From Candidatus Aalborgicola danicus (GTDB taxonomy: Bacteria > Pseudomonadota > Gammaproteobacteria > Burkholderiales > Burkholderiaceae_C), in assembly GCA_016703945.1 (NCBI GenBank), contig JADJBC010000005.1:301369-365368 (forward strand): 64,000 nucleotides of DNA. Reading direction: 5' to 3'. The number at the start of each line of letters is the position of its first letter. Within the stretch, counting starts at the first letter, position 1. The notes under the pieces are model-generated. The model saw only the letters and a program-made list of their open reading frames with translations, searched no databases and had not been told where the DNA came from. Below, piece after piece: positions 18,216 to 26,549 of the stretch. The position numbers and the translations under genes were made by a program.

Positions 18216-18796
18216 CTATACACCGTGCGCGTGCCAAACAGTTCGCCACACGCCACAAAGCGCTCATCGGAAACAGCCTGGTGAAACGTGTCCGTCACCA
18301 AGACCTCACCGCCTTTGGCCATCTCCTCACCCAACTTGGACGCGGCGTTGACCTCGGCACCCCAGACTTCGTCGTTGTCAATGCGCAAGACGGTGCCATA
18401 ACCCAGGCCAATACAGACTTCGATACGGTCTTCGGGCGCACGCCCCGGATTGGCTGCCAAGGTGGCATCCACCATGGCCTTGGCCGCTGCCAAGGCTTGC
18501 TGCGGCGTATCAAACACCACCAACAATGAATCCCCCTCGTGCTTGAGGCACACACCGCCGTGTTGCGCTATCAATGGCATAAACAGGGTTTCAGACTCCT
18601 GGATCAACTGCAGAAAATGCACGATGCCAAACGCCTCCACCACCCGCGAGAACCCCACCAGATCGGTAAACATCACCGCCTGCACCCGGCCAAAGCGGGC
18701 ATAAATGGCGGCGTCAATGGCGGCACGGTCGGCGCCCGCCAGGCGGCGCTGCGCCAGGAAAGAGTTGAGTTCGTCGGCGTCGGTCATGTGCGGCAT
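18200..18796 (-). CDS. Class III adenylate/guanylate cyclase domain protein
   Basis: A 198-residue stand-alone nucleotide cyclase catalytic domain. The first metal-binding Asp is in AVMFTDLVGFSRVV, the second in LKHEGDSLLVVFDTP, followed by IGLGYGTVLRID and WGAEVNAASKLGEEM as in class III cyclases. No sensor, HAMP or membrane segment is attached, so it may be cytosolic or act with a partner. The start is ATG 18796 (MPHMTDADEL) or ATG 18787. The stop codon is provided by repeat copy D. The product (cAMP or cGMP) cannot be decided from sequence alone. Confidence 0.8.
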   Translation of the reverse strand: MPHMTDADELNSFLAQRRLAGADRAAIDAAIYARFGRVQAVMFTDLVGFSRVVEAFGIVHFLQLIQESETLFMPLIAQHGGVCLKHEGDSLLVVFDTPQQALAAAKAMVDATLAANPGRAPEDRIEVCIGLGYGTVLRIDNDEVWGAEVNAASKLGEEMAKGGEVLVTDTFHQAVSDERFVACGELFGTRTVYSLSGL

Positions 18797-18881
18797 TCTC
18801 ACACCGCGGCTTGAATAGCTCAAGCGCCTAGAGCCGCCGGGCCGCCCCAAGGCGCGTGGGGGCGCTCGGTTAGCCGCTGCC

Positions 18882-20348
18882 TTAGCGTGGAACGATGAAC
18901 GCCGCTTTCTCAACGACCCGGCCGACTGCGCCCTGGGCCGCAATCTCAAAGTGAATCGGGTAGGAGCCGGGTGCCGTGCCATCCATAGGGCCTTGAACCC
19001 GCACCGCCACCCAGCGGGCCTGTGTGGACGCAATGCTGATGTCGTTCTCAGACGCCACCGTGAGTTGGGGCAAACCGGACACCGAGATATGAAACTGCTG
19101 TGTGGCCTCCGTCGCGTTCATGATTTGCAGGCGGTACACGTTTTCAATGTGCCCACCGTCGGCAATACGGGCCAGTGCGCCGCGGTCTCGCACCACGTCC
19201 ACCTTGAACGGCACACGCAGCGTCAGGCTGACAGCCATGGCGGTCACCACTGTTCCCAATATGGCGACGTAGATCAAGACCCGGGGGCGTAGTACGTGGC
19301 GCAGGGTCTGCGCTTGGGTCCAATGCTGGTTGATGGCGTTTTCGGTGGAGTACTTCACCAGGCCGCGGGGGTAGCCCACTTTGTCCATGACGGTATCGCA
19401 GACGTCGGCACAAGCCCCGCAGCCAATACATTCGTATTGCAGGCCGTTGCGGATGTCAATGCCGGTGGGACATACCTGCACACACAGGCTGCAGTCCACG
19501 CAAGCGCCCAGGTTGAGTTTAGCCGGGTCGGCCTTTTTGGAGCGCGCGCCGCGCGGTTCACCCCGCTCGGCATCGTAGGTCACGATGAGGGTGTCTTTGT
19601 CAAACATGGCGCTCTGAAAGCGGGCATAGGGGCACATGTATTTGCACACTTGCTCACGCATAAAGCCCGCCATACCGTAGGTGGCAAAGCCGTAGAAGAA
19701 GGTCCAGAACATCTCCCACGAACTCAGCTCCCAGCGGACGAACTCGCCCGCCAGTTCGTGAATCGGTGTGAAGTAGCCCACAAAGGTAAAGCCGGTCACC
19801 AGCGCCACCGCCAACCACAGCAGGTGTTTGCCCACCTTGCGACCCAGCTTTTCGGCAGTCCAGGGGCCAGCATCGCGGCGCATGCGGGCGGAGCGGTCAC
19901 CTTCGGTCTTGCGTTCCAGCCACAGAAAGATTTCGGTGTACACCGTTTGCGGGCAGGCGTAGCCGCACCACAGGCGTCCTGCCACCGCAGTGAACAGAAA
20001 CAGGGAGTAGGCGGAGATCACCAAAATGCCGGTGAGGTAGATGAAGTCCTGCGGGTACAACACCAGCCCAAAAATGTAAAAGCGCCTTGCGCCCAGGTCA
20101 AACAGCAAGGCCTGGCGCTGGCCCCACTCCAGCCAGGGCATGCCATAAAACACCAGTTGGGTCAGCCACACCATGGTCCAACGCCAGCGCGAGAAGAAGC
20201 CCGTCACACTGCGCGGATAAATCTTCTTGTGGGCCTGGTAGAGCGACACCATTTCCGCATCGGCGTCTGCTGGCGGTTCTATCGGGCTCTTGTCGGGCGA
20301 GACGGCAATCGGAATGATCACGCGTCCTCTTTCGTTCTTGGTGTTCAT
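18882..20348 (-). CDS. ccoG: Cytochrome c oxidase accessory protein CcoG (RdxA/FixG)
   Basis: A 488-residue membrane-bound iron-sulfur protein involved in copper handling and assembly of cbb3-type oxidase. About five membrane helices are followed by two [4Fe-4S] ferredoxin motifs (CVDCSLCVQVCPTGIDIRNG and CIGCGACADVCDTVMDKVG) and a C-terminal periplasmic FixG domain. CGYACPQTVYTEIF is the conserved CxxxCP copper site. ATG 20348 is chosen because AGGAAG precedes it; ATG 20387 is an in-frame alternative. No ccoNOP genes are in the window. It lies downstream of the MBL-fold gene on the same strand, about 70 bp away. Confidence 0.92.
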   Translation of the reverse strand: MNTKNERGRVIIPIAVSPDKSPIEPPADADAEMVSLYQAHKKIYPRSVTGFFSRWRWTMVWLTQLVFYGMPWLEWGQRQALLFDLGARRFYIFGLVLYPQDFIYLTGILVISAYSLFLFTAVAGRLWCGYACPQTVYTEIFLWLERKTEGDRSARMRRDAGPWTAEKLGRKVGKHLLWLAVALVTGFTFVGYFTPIHELAGEFVRWELSSWEMFWTFFYGFATYGMAGFMREQVCKYMCPYARFQSAMFDKDTLIVTYDAERGEPRGARSKKADPAKLNLGACVDCSLCVQVCPTGIDIRNGLQYECIGCGACADVCDTVMDKVGYPRGLVKYSTENAINQHWTQAQTLRHVLRPRVLIYVAILGTVVTAMAVSLTLRVPFKVDVVRDRGALARIADGGHIENVYRLQIMNATEATQQFHISVSGLPQLTVASENDISIASTQARWVAVRVQGPMDGTAPGSYPIHFEIAAQGAVGRVVEKAAFIVPR

Positions 20349-20420
20349 GTTCGCTTCCTGGGACTCAACGGGTGTGTCGGGGTGCATGGGTTGGTATAGG
20401 GAAAAGGTGGCACGCTTACG

Positions 20421-21050
20421 CTAATCGCCCGGCGTTGCGGCCGCGACGCGGGCCAAAAATTCGTCGCGCGACAGACCCGCAAACAGCGGGTGCCAGCGCC
20501 TTTGTTCCATCACGGTGGTGAACGCGTGGGCGCGGTGGGTGTGCCCCGCAAACAGCAGCGTTTCATCCGGCAAGGTAAAAACCTGTAGGCGCACGCTATC
20601 CCACAGGGCCTGGGGTGATGCCGGTTGGGGCTGGTGCGGGCAGGTTTCCCCATACAACAGACCCCCGCAAAACAGACGGTCACGCCACGAGTAGCTAAGG
20701 CAGTGCAGTGTGTGGCCCGGCGTCGCGCGCACGTTGATCACTTCATTGCCAAAGGGCAAAAGTTCTCCGGCAGCCGCCGAATGCGTTTCCAGCGCAGGCT
20801 TGCCCTGCACGATGGGTGCACCCAGCTGCGCCAACATCGCCATTTCATTGGGCATTACGGCATCATGCTGGTGGGTTCGCAAAACCCAACGAAGGCGCAA
20901 TCCCCGCTCGGCCAGAAGCGACTGCAGCAGCGGCAGATCACCCCCTCGAGGGTCCACCAGCACGGCTTCTGCCGCATCGGTGTCTGCCAGCAAGTATCCC
21001 AGTTCACCGCTGGACTCGTCGTGGAGGATACGAAAGTACATGGTTTTCAA
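20421..21050 (-). CDS. ETHE1/persulfide-dioxygenase-like MBL-fold protein with incomplete metal site
   Basis: A 209-residue metallo-beta-lactamase-fold protein. HDESSGELGYLLADTDAAEA and RATPGHTLHC align well with ETHE1-type persulfide dioxygenases, which oxidise glutathione persulfide. The THxHxDH motif reads THQHDAV, so only the first two His remain. The FTGD motif that supplies the Asp ligand reads FCGG. The AHDY motif reads GHTHRA. Two of the three iron ligands (His in THxH, His in PGHT) persist and the Asp is gone. It may bind metal differently or be non-catalytic. Divergent from the FisR-like activator, behind a candidate sigma-54 promoter. ccoG follows on the same strand. Confidence 0.75.
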   Translation of the reverse strand: MKTMYFRILHDESSGELGYLLADTDAAEAVLVDPRGGDLPLLQSLLAERGLRLRWVLRTHQHDAVMPNEMAMLAQLGAPIVQGKPALETHSAAAGELLPFGNEVINVRATPGHTLHCLSYSWRDRLFCGGLLYGETCPHQPQPASPQALWDSVRLQVFTLPDETLLFAGHTHRAHAFTTVMEQRRWHPLFAGLSRDEFLARVAAATPGD

Positions 21051-21160
21051 CCCGCGACGGTGGCGACTTCACGGCCTGAGAGGCGCGTACAGGCGGCAGC
21101 GGCGGTGTGGCCCCTGGCGGCCTTGTTGTGCTGGTTTAACGACATCGTGGCACTTGATTA

Positions 21161-21175
21161 ACAAGAAACGTGCCA
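21161..21175 (-). promoter_or_regulatory. Candidate sigma-54 promoter of the MBL gene
   Basis: On the minus strand TGGCACG-TTTC-TTGT gives the -24 GG and, after exactly 10 bases, GT instead of the canonical GC at -12. It lies about 110 bases before the MBL start and about 90 bases downstream of the 20 bp palindrome, a normal arrangement for an enhancer-dependent promoter. Confidence 0.45.
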
Positions 21176-21255
21176 TGCCAGGCAAAAGGAAAAGTTGTTT
21201 AAATTCAATGGCTTGGGTGCCATGCTTGGAGGCGCGTGTGTGGGAAATTGCCACA

Positions 21256-21275
21256 AACTGCCAATATTGGCAGTT
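21256..21275. promoter_or_regulatory. 20 bp perfect palindrome, candidate upstream activating site
   Basis: AACTGCCAATATTGGCAGTT is a perfect palindrome in the 277 bp gap between the MBL gene and the sigma-54 activator gene. Further TGGCA half-sites lie at 21289-21293 and 21301-21310, and TTGCCAC (21248) pairs with GTGGCAA (21306). It fits an activator dimer or hexamer binding site. Confidence 0.6.
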
Positions 21276-21327
21276 CCGACCTGACATTTGGCACACACTC
21301 TGGCAGTGGCAACCTACACTGCACACC

Positions 21328-22668
21328 ATGAATGACCCTGTTGCGAAACCCCTGCCAGAAATGGTGTCCTACCTGGAGGGCCTGCCCGAGCCGCACATCT
21401 TGTTTGATGCGCAGTACCGCATTCTCGCGGCGAATGCCGCCTACCGCCGTCAATTCAGTCCCGAGCGCAGCGTGGTGGGGCGCACCTGTTATGAGGTGTC
21501 GCACCACTTTTCTGTGCCGTGTGATCAAGCGGGTGAATCCTGCCCGCTGGCGCGGGCGCGCGAGTCCGGTCAACGGGAAAGGGTGCTGCACCTGCACCAC
21601 ACACCCAAAGGCGAGGAATACGTGAATATCGAACTTGCGCCGTTGCTGGACGCCGGTGGTAAACAAGCGTTTTATGTCGAAAAAATGGAGCCGCTGCGGG
21701 TGGCCCAAGGGCAGTTGGGGTCGCAAACCCTGATTGGACGCGCGCCCGCGTTCCAGCGTATGTTGGCCTTGGTGGCACGGGTGGCGTCGTCGCAGGCATC
21801 GGTGTTGCTGTTGGGAGAATCCGGTACCGGCAAAGAACTGGTGGCCAGGGCGGTGCATGAAGCCAGTGCGCGTGCAGCCAAGTCACTCGTGGTGGTGGAT
21901 TGCTCCAGCCTGCCGGAGAACCTGTTTGAATCCGAGTTGTTTGGCCACGAGCGGGGGGCCTTCACCGGTGCCGTTGTTTCCAAAGGCGGATTGGTGGAGG
22001 CGGCCAGTGGTGGTACGTTGTTCCTGGATGAAGTGGGGGACATTCCGCTGAGCATGCAGGTCAAACTGCTGCGCTTGCTGAAAGCGGAACTTACCGCCGG
22101 GTTGGCAGCACGGACTTGCGCCATGCCGACATTCGTGTGGTCGCCGCCACGCACCGTGACCTCGCCCAGATGGTCCGCGAGGGGGCGCTTCCGCGAAGAC
22201 CTGTACTACCGCATCAGCACCTTCCCCATTCACCTGCCAGCGCTCAGGGACCGGCGCGAGGACATTGCTTTGCTTGCGGAATCCCTGTTGTTGCGGGTCA
22301 GCCCGCAACGGCCTTTGACCCTGGCACCGGATGCCCTTGGCCTGCTGCAAACACATGCATTCCCCGGCAACGTGCGCGAGTTGCGCAACTTGCTAGAGCG
22401 CGCCTCCTTGCTGTGTGATGGCCAGACGATAACCACCGTCCATATTGCGCAGGCTTTGCAGGCCGGTCGGGGAAGCTCCGCCCCTGCACCCAAGCTGGCC
22501 GACGCAGCGCTTGCCGCTGCCTTGCCGTCCACCAAGGCACTACAGCTCCAGGCATTGCAGCAGGCGCTGGCGGCCCACACCGGCAGCCGCGTAGAACTGG
22601 CTGCCAAATTGGGTTTGAGCGAACGTTCGCTGTACAGAAAACTCAGAGCTCTGACCGAGCCCGGTTGA
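21328..22668 (+). CDS. fisR: FisR-like sigma-54-dependent sulfide/polysulfide-responsive activator (two compensating indels)
   Basis: A 446-residue enhancer-binding protein: N-terminal PAS-like sensory domain (about 10-125), AAA+ domain (about 130-370) with GESGTGKE Walker A, GAFTGA loop and LFLDEVGDI Walker B, and a C-terminal Fis-type helix-turn-helix (AAKLGLSERSLYRKLRAL). Cys54, Cys65 and Cys72 have the 11 and 7 residue spacings of the Cys53/64/71 triad that senses sulfane sulfur in FisR. One G is missing near 22083 and one is extra near 22178; correcting both restores the canonical sequence between Walker B and FREDLYYR. The divergent partner is an ETHE1-like protein, which supports a sulfur role. 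Confidence 0.8.
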   Translation: MNDPVAKPLPEMVSYLEGLPEPHILFDAQYRILAANAAYRRQFSPERSVVGRTCYEVSHHFSVPCDQAGESCPLARARESGQRERVLHLHHTPKGEEYVNIELAPLLDAGGKQAFYVEKMEPLRVAQGQLGSQTLIGRAPAFQRMLALVARVASSQASVLLLGESGTGKELVARAVHEASARAAKSLVVVDCSSLPENLFESELFGHERGAFTGAVVSKGGLVEAASGGTLFLDEVGDIPLSMQVKLLRLLKAELTAGLAARTCAMPTFVWSPPRTVTSPRWSARGRFREDLYYRISTFPIHLPALRDRREDIALLAESLLLRVSPQRPLTLAPDALGLLQTHAFPGNVRELRNLLERASLLCDGQTITTVHIAQALQAGRGSSAPAPKLADAALAAALPSTKALQLQALQQALAAHTGSRVELAAKLGLSERSLYRKLRALTEPG

Positions 22669-22706
22669 ACGCCGCCGAGCCGCAAGCCAGTGGCAACAAT
22701 AAATAC

Positions 22707-22734
22707 TTGACATCTAAAGGTTTAAACTTAAACT
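22707..22734 (+). promoter_or_regulatory. Promoter and operator of the anthraniloyl-CoA operon
   Basis: TTGACA at 22707-22712 and TAAACT at 22729-22734, spacer 16. GTTTAA-AC-TTAAAC at 22720-22733 is a perfect inverted repeat lying in the spacer and -10 region. It suits a MarR dimer; the MarR gene is the second gene of the operon. The first start codon is at 22779. Confidence 0.55.
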
Positions 22735-22778
22735 AATTGCAAATCCCACCCCGAGTCGCAAGACTTTCTGGAGTTGCA

Positions 22779-25133
22779 ATGAATATCGTGTGTATTGGCG
22801 GCGGCCCCGCCGGGCTGTATTTCGCACTGCTGATGAAGCAGGCCAACCCGGCGCATGTGGTCACGGTGGTGGAGCGCAACAAGCCATACGACACCTTTGG
22901 CTGGGGCGTGGTGTTCTCGGATGCCACCATGGACAACATGCGTGTGTGGGACCCGGAGACGGCCACCGAGATCGAACAGGCCTTTAACCACTGGGATGAC
23001 ATCGAACTGCATTTCAAGGGCGAGGTCATTCGTTCGGGTGGTCATGGCTTTGTTGGCATCGGCCGCAAGAAATTGCTCAATATCTTGCAGCGACGCTGTG
23101 AGCGGCTGGGTGTCAAGCTGGTGTTTGAGGTGGATGCCGAATCCGACACCCAGTACCCCGACGCCGACCTGATCATAGCCAGTGACGGCATTAACTCCCG
23201 CATCCGTTACCAGCACGAAGACGTGTTTAAACCCGACATTGTGGTGCGCCCCAACCGCTTCATCTGGCTGGGAACCCACAAACAGTACGACGCCTTCACC
23301 TTCCTGTTCGAGAAGACCGAGCATGGCTGGTTCCAGGCCCATATCTACAAGTTTGACGAAAACACCACCACCTTTATTGTGGAATGCCCGGAGCACGTCT
23401 GGCAGGCCCACCGCCTGGACCTGGCGGACCAGGAAGAATCCATCGCGTTTTGCGAGAAGTTGTTTGCAGCCAACCTGCAAGGCGCCAAGTTGATGACCAA
23501 TGCGCGTCACCTGCGCGGCTCGGCCTGGTTGAATTTTCAACGTGTCAAATGTGAACAGTGGTCGTTGTACAACGGCCGCAGCCATGTGGTGCTGATGGGC
23601 GACGCGGTGCACACGGCCCACTTCGCCATTGGCTCGGGCACCAAGCTGGCGATTGAAGACGCGATTGAACTGGCCCGCCAGTTCCGCGACCAAGGCGACA
23701 CTGCGGAGCACATACCCGCCGTGCTGGAGCGCTACCAGGCGCTGCGCCATGTTGATGTGCTGCGGTTGCAAAATGCCGCGTGGAACGCCATGGAATGGTT
23801 CGAGGCCTGTGGCGAACGTTACTGCGACCAGTTGGATGGCCCGCAGTTCATGTACTCCATGCTGACCCGCAGCCAGCGCATCAGCCATGAGAACCTGCGC
23901 CTGCGCGATGCCCAATGGTTGGGCGATTTCGAGATCTGGTTTGCCCAGCGCGCCGGCATGCAACTGGCACCCGGCCAGGACGCACCGCCACCCATGTTTA
24001 CGCCGTACGCCGTGCGCGGCCTGACCTTGAAGAACCGCGTTGTTGTGTCGCCCATGGCCCAATACTCTGCGGTCGATGGTGTGGCCGGTGACTACCACCT
24101 GGTGCACCTGGGCGCCCGCGCCATGGGTGGCGCCGGTATGGTTTTTGCCGAGATGACCTGTGTGAGTGCTGAGGGGCGCATCACGCCGGGCTGCCCCGGC
24201 CTGTATGCACCGGAACACACGGCCGCGTGGAAACGTATTGTCGATTGGGTACATACGAATAGCGATGCCAAGTTCGCCATGCAGTTGGGCCATGCCGGTG
24301 CCAAGGCGTCCACCCGCGTGGCGTGGGAGGGCATAGACCAACCCCTGCCAACCGGCAACTGGCCCATCATGTCCGCCTCGGCCCAACAGTACCTGGAAGG
24401 CGTGAGCCAAGTGTCGCGCGCCATGACCCGTGCCGACATGGACGCGGTGACGGCCCAGTTTGTGGCCAGCACACATGCCGCTGAGGAGATTGGCGCGGAC
24501 TGGCTGGAGTTGCATTGCGCCCACGGTTATTTGTTGTCCAGTTTCATTTCCCCACTGACCAACCAGCGCGACGATGCCTATGGCGGCAGCCTGGAGAACC
24601 GCTTGCGTTATCCGCTGGAAGTCTTTGCGGCCGTGCGTGCAGTGTGGCCCGCCGACCGGCCCGTGTCCGTGCGTATTTCGGCGCATGACTGGGTAGAAGG
24701 TGGTATCACGCCGACGGATGCAGTCGAGATCGCCAAGGCCTTCAAGGCCGCCGGTGCGGACCTCATCGATTGTTCGTCCGGCCAGGTCAGCAAACAAGAG
24801 AAACCGGTCTACGGCCGTATGTTCCAGACGCCGTTTGCCGACCGCATCCGCCAGGAGGCCGGTATCGCCACCATTGCGGTGGGCGCCATCAGCGAGGCCG
24901 ACCACGTCAACAGCATCATCTCCGCTGGCCGCGCCGATTTGTGCGCAGTGGCGCGGCCGCACCTCGCCAACCCGGCCTGGACCTTGACCGAGGCCGCCAA
25001 GATTGGCTACACGGCTCTTGCCTGGCCCAAGCAATACCTGTCCGGCAAAATACAAATGGAAGCCATCTTCCAGCGCGAAAAGGCGCAGGCTGGCGCGGCG
25101 GCAATGTCCCCCGCACGCGCGGCTGAGGCGTAA
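22779..25133 (+). CDS. abmA: 2-Aminobenzoyl-CoA (anthraniloyl-CoA) monooxygenase/reductase
   Basis: A 784-residue fused flavoenzyme. The N-terminal half is a PHBH-type monooxygenase with the FAD fingerprint IGGGPAGLYFA (residues 6-16) and the GD motif LMGDAVHTAHFAIGSGTK. The C-terminal half, from about residue 405, is an old-yellow-enzyme barrel (LTLKNRVVVSPMAQYS, HCAHGYLLSSFISPLTNQR). This architecture is that of the Azoarcus enzyme that hydroxylates and then reduces anthraniloyl-CoA; databases often call it bifunctional salicylyl-CoA 5-hydroxylase/oxidoreductase. The aminobenzoate reading is favoured because a CoA ligase and a RidA follow in the operon. ATG 22779 is preceded by GGAG. Confidence 0.85.
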   Translation: MNIVCIGGGPAGLYFALLMKQANPAHVVTVVERNKPYDTFGWGVVFSDATMDNMRVWDPETATEIEQAFNHWDDIELHFKGEVIRSGGHGFVGIGRKKLLNILQRRCERLGVKLVFEVDAESDTQYPDADLIIASDGINSRIRYQHEDVFKPDIVVRPNRFIWLGTHKQYDAFTFLFEKTEHGWFQAHIYKFDENTTTFIVECPEHVWQAHRLDLADQEESIAFCEKLFAANLQGAKLMTNARHLRGSAWLNFQRVKCEQWSLYNGRSHVVLMGDAVHTAHFAIGSGTKLAIEDAIELARQFRDQGDTAEHIPAVLERYQALRHVDVLRLQNAAWNAMEWFEACGERYCDQLDGPQFMYSMLTRSQRISHENLRLRDAQWLGDFEIWFAQRAGMQLAPGQDAPPPMFTPYAVRGLTLKNRVVVSPMAQYSAVDGVAGDYHLVHLGARAMGGAGMVFAEMTCVSAEGRITPGCPGLYAPEHTAAWKRIVDWVHTNSDAKFAMQLGHAGAKASTRVAWEGIDQPLPTGNWPIMSASAQQYLEGVSQVSRAMTRADMDAVTAQFVASTHAAEEIGADWLELHCAHGYLLSSFISPLTNQRDDAYGGSLENRLRYPLEVFAAVRAVWPADRPVSVRISAHDWVEGGITPTDAVEIAKAFKAAGADLIDCSSGQVSKQEKPVYGRMFQTPFADRIRQEAGIATIAVGAISEADHVNSIISAGRADLCAVARPHLANPAWTLTEAAKIGYTALAWPKQYLSGKIQMEAIFQREKAQAGAAAMSPARAAEA

Positions 25134-25137
25134 AGTT

Positions 25138-25674
25138 ATGAAAGCAGACCCCAGCCGCACCCTGTTGAACGATGCCGACGAACTGGGCCACGAAGCGCGC
25201 TCCAATGGGGGCGACCATGCAGCGCTCAAGCTCTGGCTGCGCATGCTGGCCTGCACCACACAGATCGAAGACGAAATCCGCAAACGCCTGCGCACACGCT
25301 TTGACATCTCGCTGCCGCGTTTTGACTACATGGCCCAGCTCTACCGCCAGCCCGAGGGGCTGAAGATGAGTGAGTTGTCGCGTTATCTGATGGTGACCGG
25401 CGGCAATGTGACCGGCGTGACCGATGAGCTGGAGCGCGAAGGCCTGGTCTCGCGCATCAACAAACCGCAAGACCGCCGCGCCTGGATCGTGTGCCTCACT
25501 GCCAAGGGCCGCGACACCTTTGAGGCCATGGCCGAAGAACACGAGTTATGGATTCTGGAACTGTTCGCCGGGCTGCCTGCCAACACCGTGCAACAGCTTT
25601 ACACCCAGTTGGGCACCCTGCGCGTGCAACTGGTGCGCCAACAAGACAACCCCACCAAGGACAACAACAAATGA
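25138..25674 (+). CDS. MarR family transcriptional regulator of the aryl-CoA operon
   Basis: A 178-residue MarR protein. The winged helix runs through LKMSELSRYLMVTGGNVTGVTDELEREGLVSR with the wing KPQDRRAWIVCLTAKG. Long flanking helices mediate dimerisation, and an N-terminal extension of about 35 residues precedes the domain. Such regulators usually respond to an aryl-CoA ester and repress the catabolic operon; the GTTTAA-N2-TTAAAC repeat at 22720 is its likely site. It starts 4 bases after abmA and overlaps the following hydratase by ATGA, so it is embedded in the operon. Confidence 0.85.
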   Translation: MKADPSRTLLNDADELGHEARSNGGDHAALKLWLRMLACTTQIEDEIRKRLRTRFDISLPRFDYMAQLYRQPEGLKMSELSRYLMVTGGNVTGVTDELEREGLVSRINKPQDRRAWIVCLTAKGRDTFEAMAEEHELWILELFAGLPANTVQQLYTQLGTLRVQLVRQQDNPTKDNNK

Positions 25675-26537
25675 CCACTGAATCCCATACCCCCGCTCTG
25701 GACCCCGCATTACAAGCCGGCAACCACAAACCCCTGGCCGGCTACCAGCCGCTGCATTTCTTGTGGAAGCTGGAGGCCGGCGTGGCCACCATCACACTGA
25801 ACCGCCCGGACCGCAAGAACCCACTGACCTTTGACTCGTATGTGGAGTTGCGCGACCTGTTTAGCCAATTGAAATACGCGACCGACGTGCATGCCGTGGT
25901 CGTTACCGGTGCGGGCAACAACTTTTGCTCGGGTGGCGATGTGCATGAAATCATCGGCCCGCTGATCCAGTTGAAGGCGCCCGAGCTGTTGATGTTCACC
26001 CGCATGACCGGCGATTTGGTCAAGGCCATGCGCGCCTGTCCGCAGCCCATCATCGCCGCAGTGGATGGCGTGTGTGCCGGTGCTGGCGCCATCATCTCCA
26101 TGGCGTCCGACATGCGCCTGGGCACCGAGCGCAGCAAGACCGCGTTTTTGTTCAACCGCGTCGGCTTGGCCGGCTGCGACATGGGCGCCTGCGCGATGCT
26201 GCCGCGCATCATTGGCCAGGGCCGCGCCAGCGAATGGCTGTATACCGGCCGCTCCATTGGTGGCGCCGAGGCAGAACGCAGCGGCTTCTTCAACCGCCTG
26301 TGTGCGCCAGAAGAGTTGGCTGCTGCAGCGGAAGCGCTGGCGCGTGATCTGGTGGCCGGCCCCACCTTTGCCAATGGCATGACCAAGACCATGCTGCATC
26401 AGGAGTGGTCCATGTCCCTGGACCAGGCGATTGAGGCCGAAGCCCAGGCCCAGGCCATTTGTATGCTGACGCAGGACTACCACCGCGCGTACAACGCATT
26501 TGTTGCCAAGCAACGGCCCGTCTTCCAGGGTAACTAA
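25671..26537 (+). CDS. Enoyl-CoA hydratase/isomerase family protein
   Basis: A 288-residue crotonase-fold enzyme. The oxyanion-hole segments are GAGNNFCSGGDVHEI and AAVDGVCAGAGAIISMASD. The usual catalytic glutamates are not both obvious: the second region reads GLAGCDMGACAMLPRIIG with Cys-Asp in place of Glu. Expected role: hydration, or ring cleavage-type hydrolysis, of the reduced alicyclic CoA intermediate. Translationally coupled to the MarR gene by ATGA at 25671-25674. A dihydroxycoumarin- or box-type hydrolase is an alternative. Confidence 0.85.
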   Translation: MTTESHTPALDPALQAGNHKPLAGYQPLHFLWKLEAGVATITLNRPDRKNPLTFDSYVELRDLFSQLKYATDVHAVVVTGAGNNFCSGGDVHEIIGPLIQLKAPELLMFTRMTGDLVKAMRACPQPIIAAVDGVCAGAGAIISMASDMRLGTERSKTAFLFNRVGLAGCDMGACAMLPRIIGQGRASEWLYTGRSIGGAEAERSGFFNRLCAPEELAAAAEALARDLVAGPTFANGMTKTMLHQEWSMSLDQAIEAEAQAQAICMLTQDYHRAYNAFVAKQRPVFQGN

Positions 26538-26549
26538 GGAAAGCACGTT

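Noticed and set aside
22075..22185. A novel variant AAA+ segment in the FisR-like protein
   Set aside because: The odd residues between 22083 and 22178 are a shifted frame; correcting one missing and one extra G gives the normal family sequence.
22728..25307. 859-codon open frame on the minus strand opposite abmA
   Set aside because: High-GC shadow of a strongly conserved gene; its translation is low-complexity, rich in His, Gly and Arg, and shows no domain.
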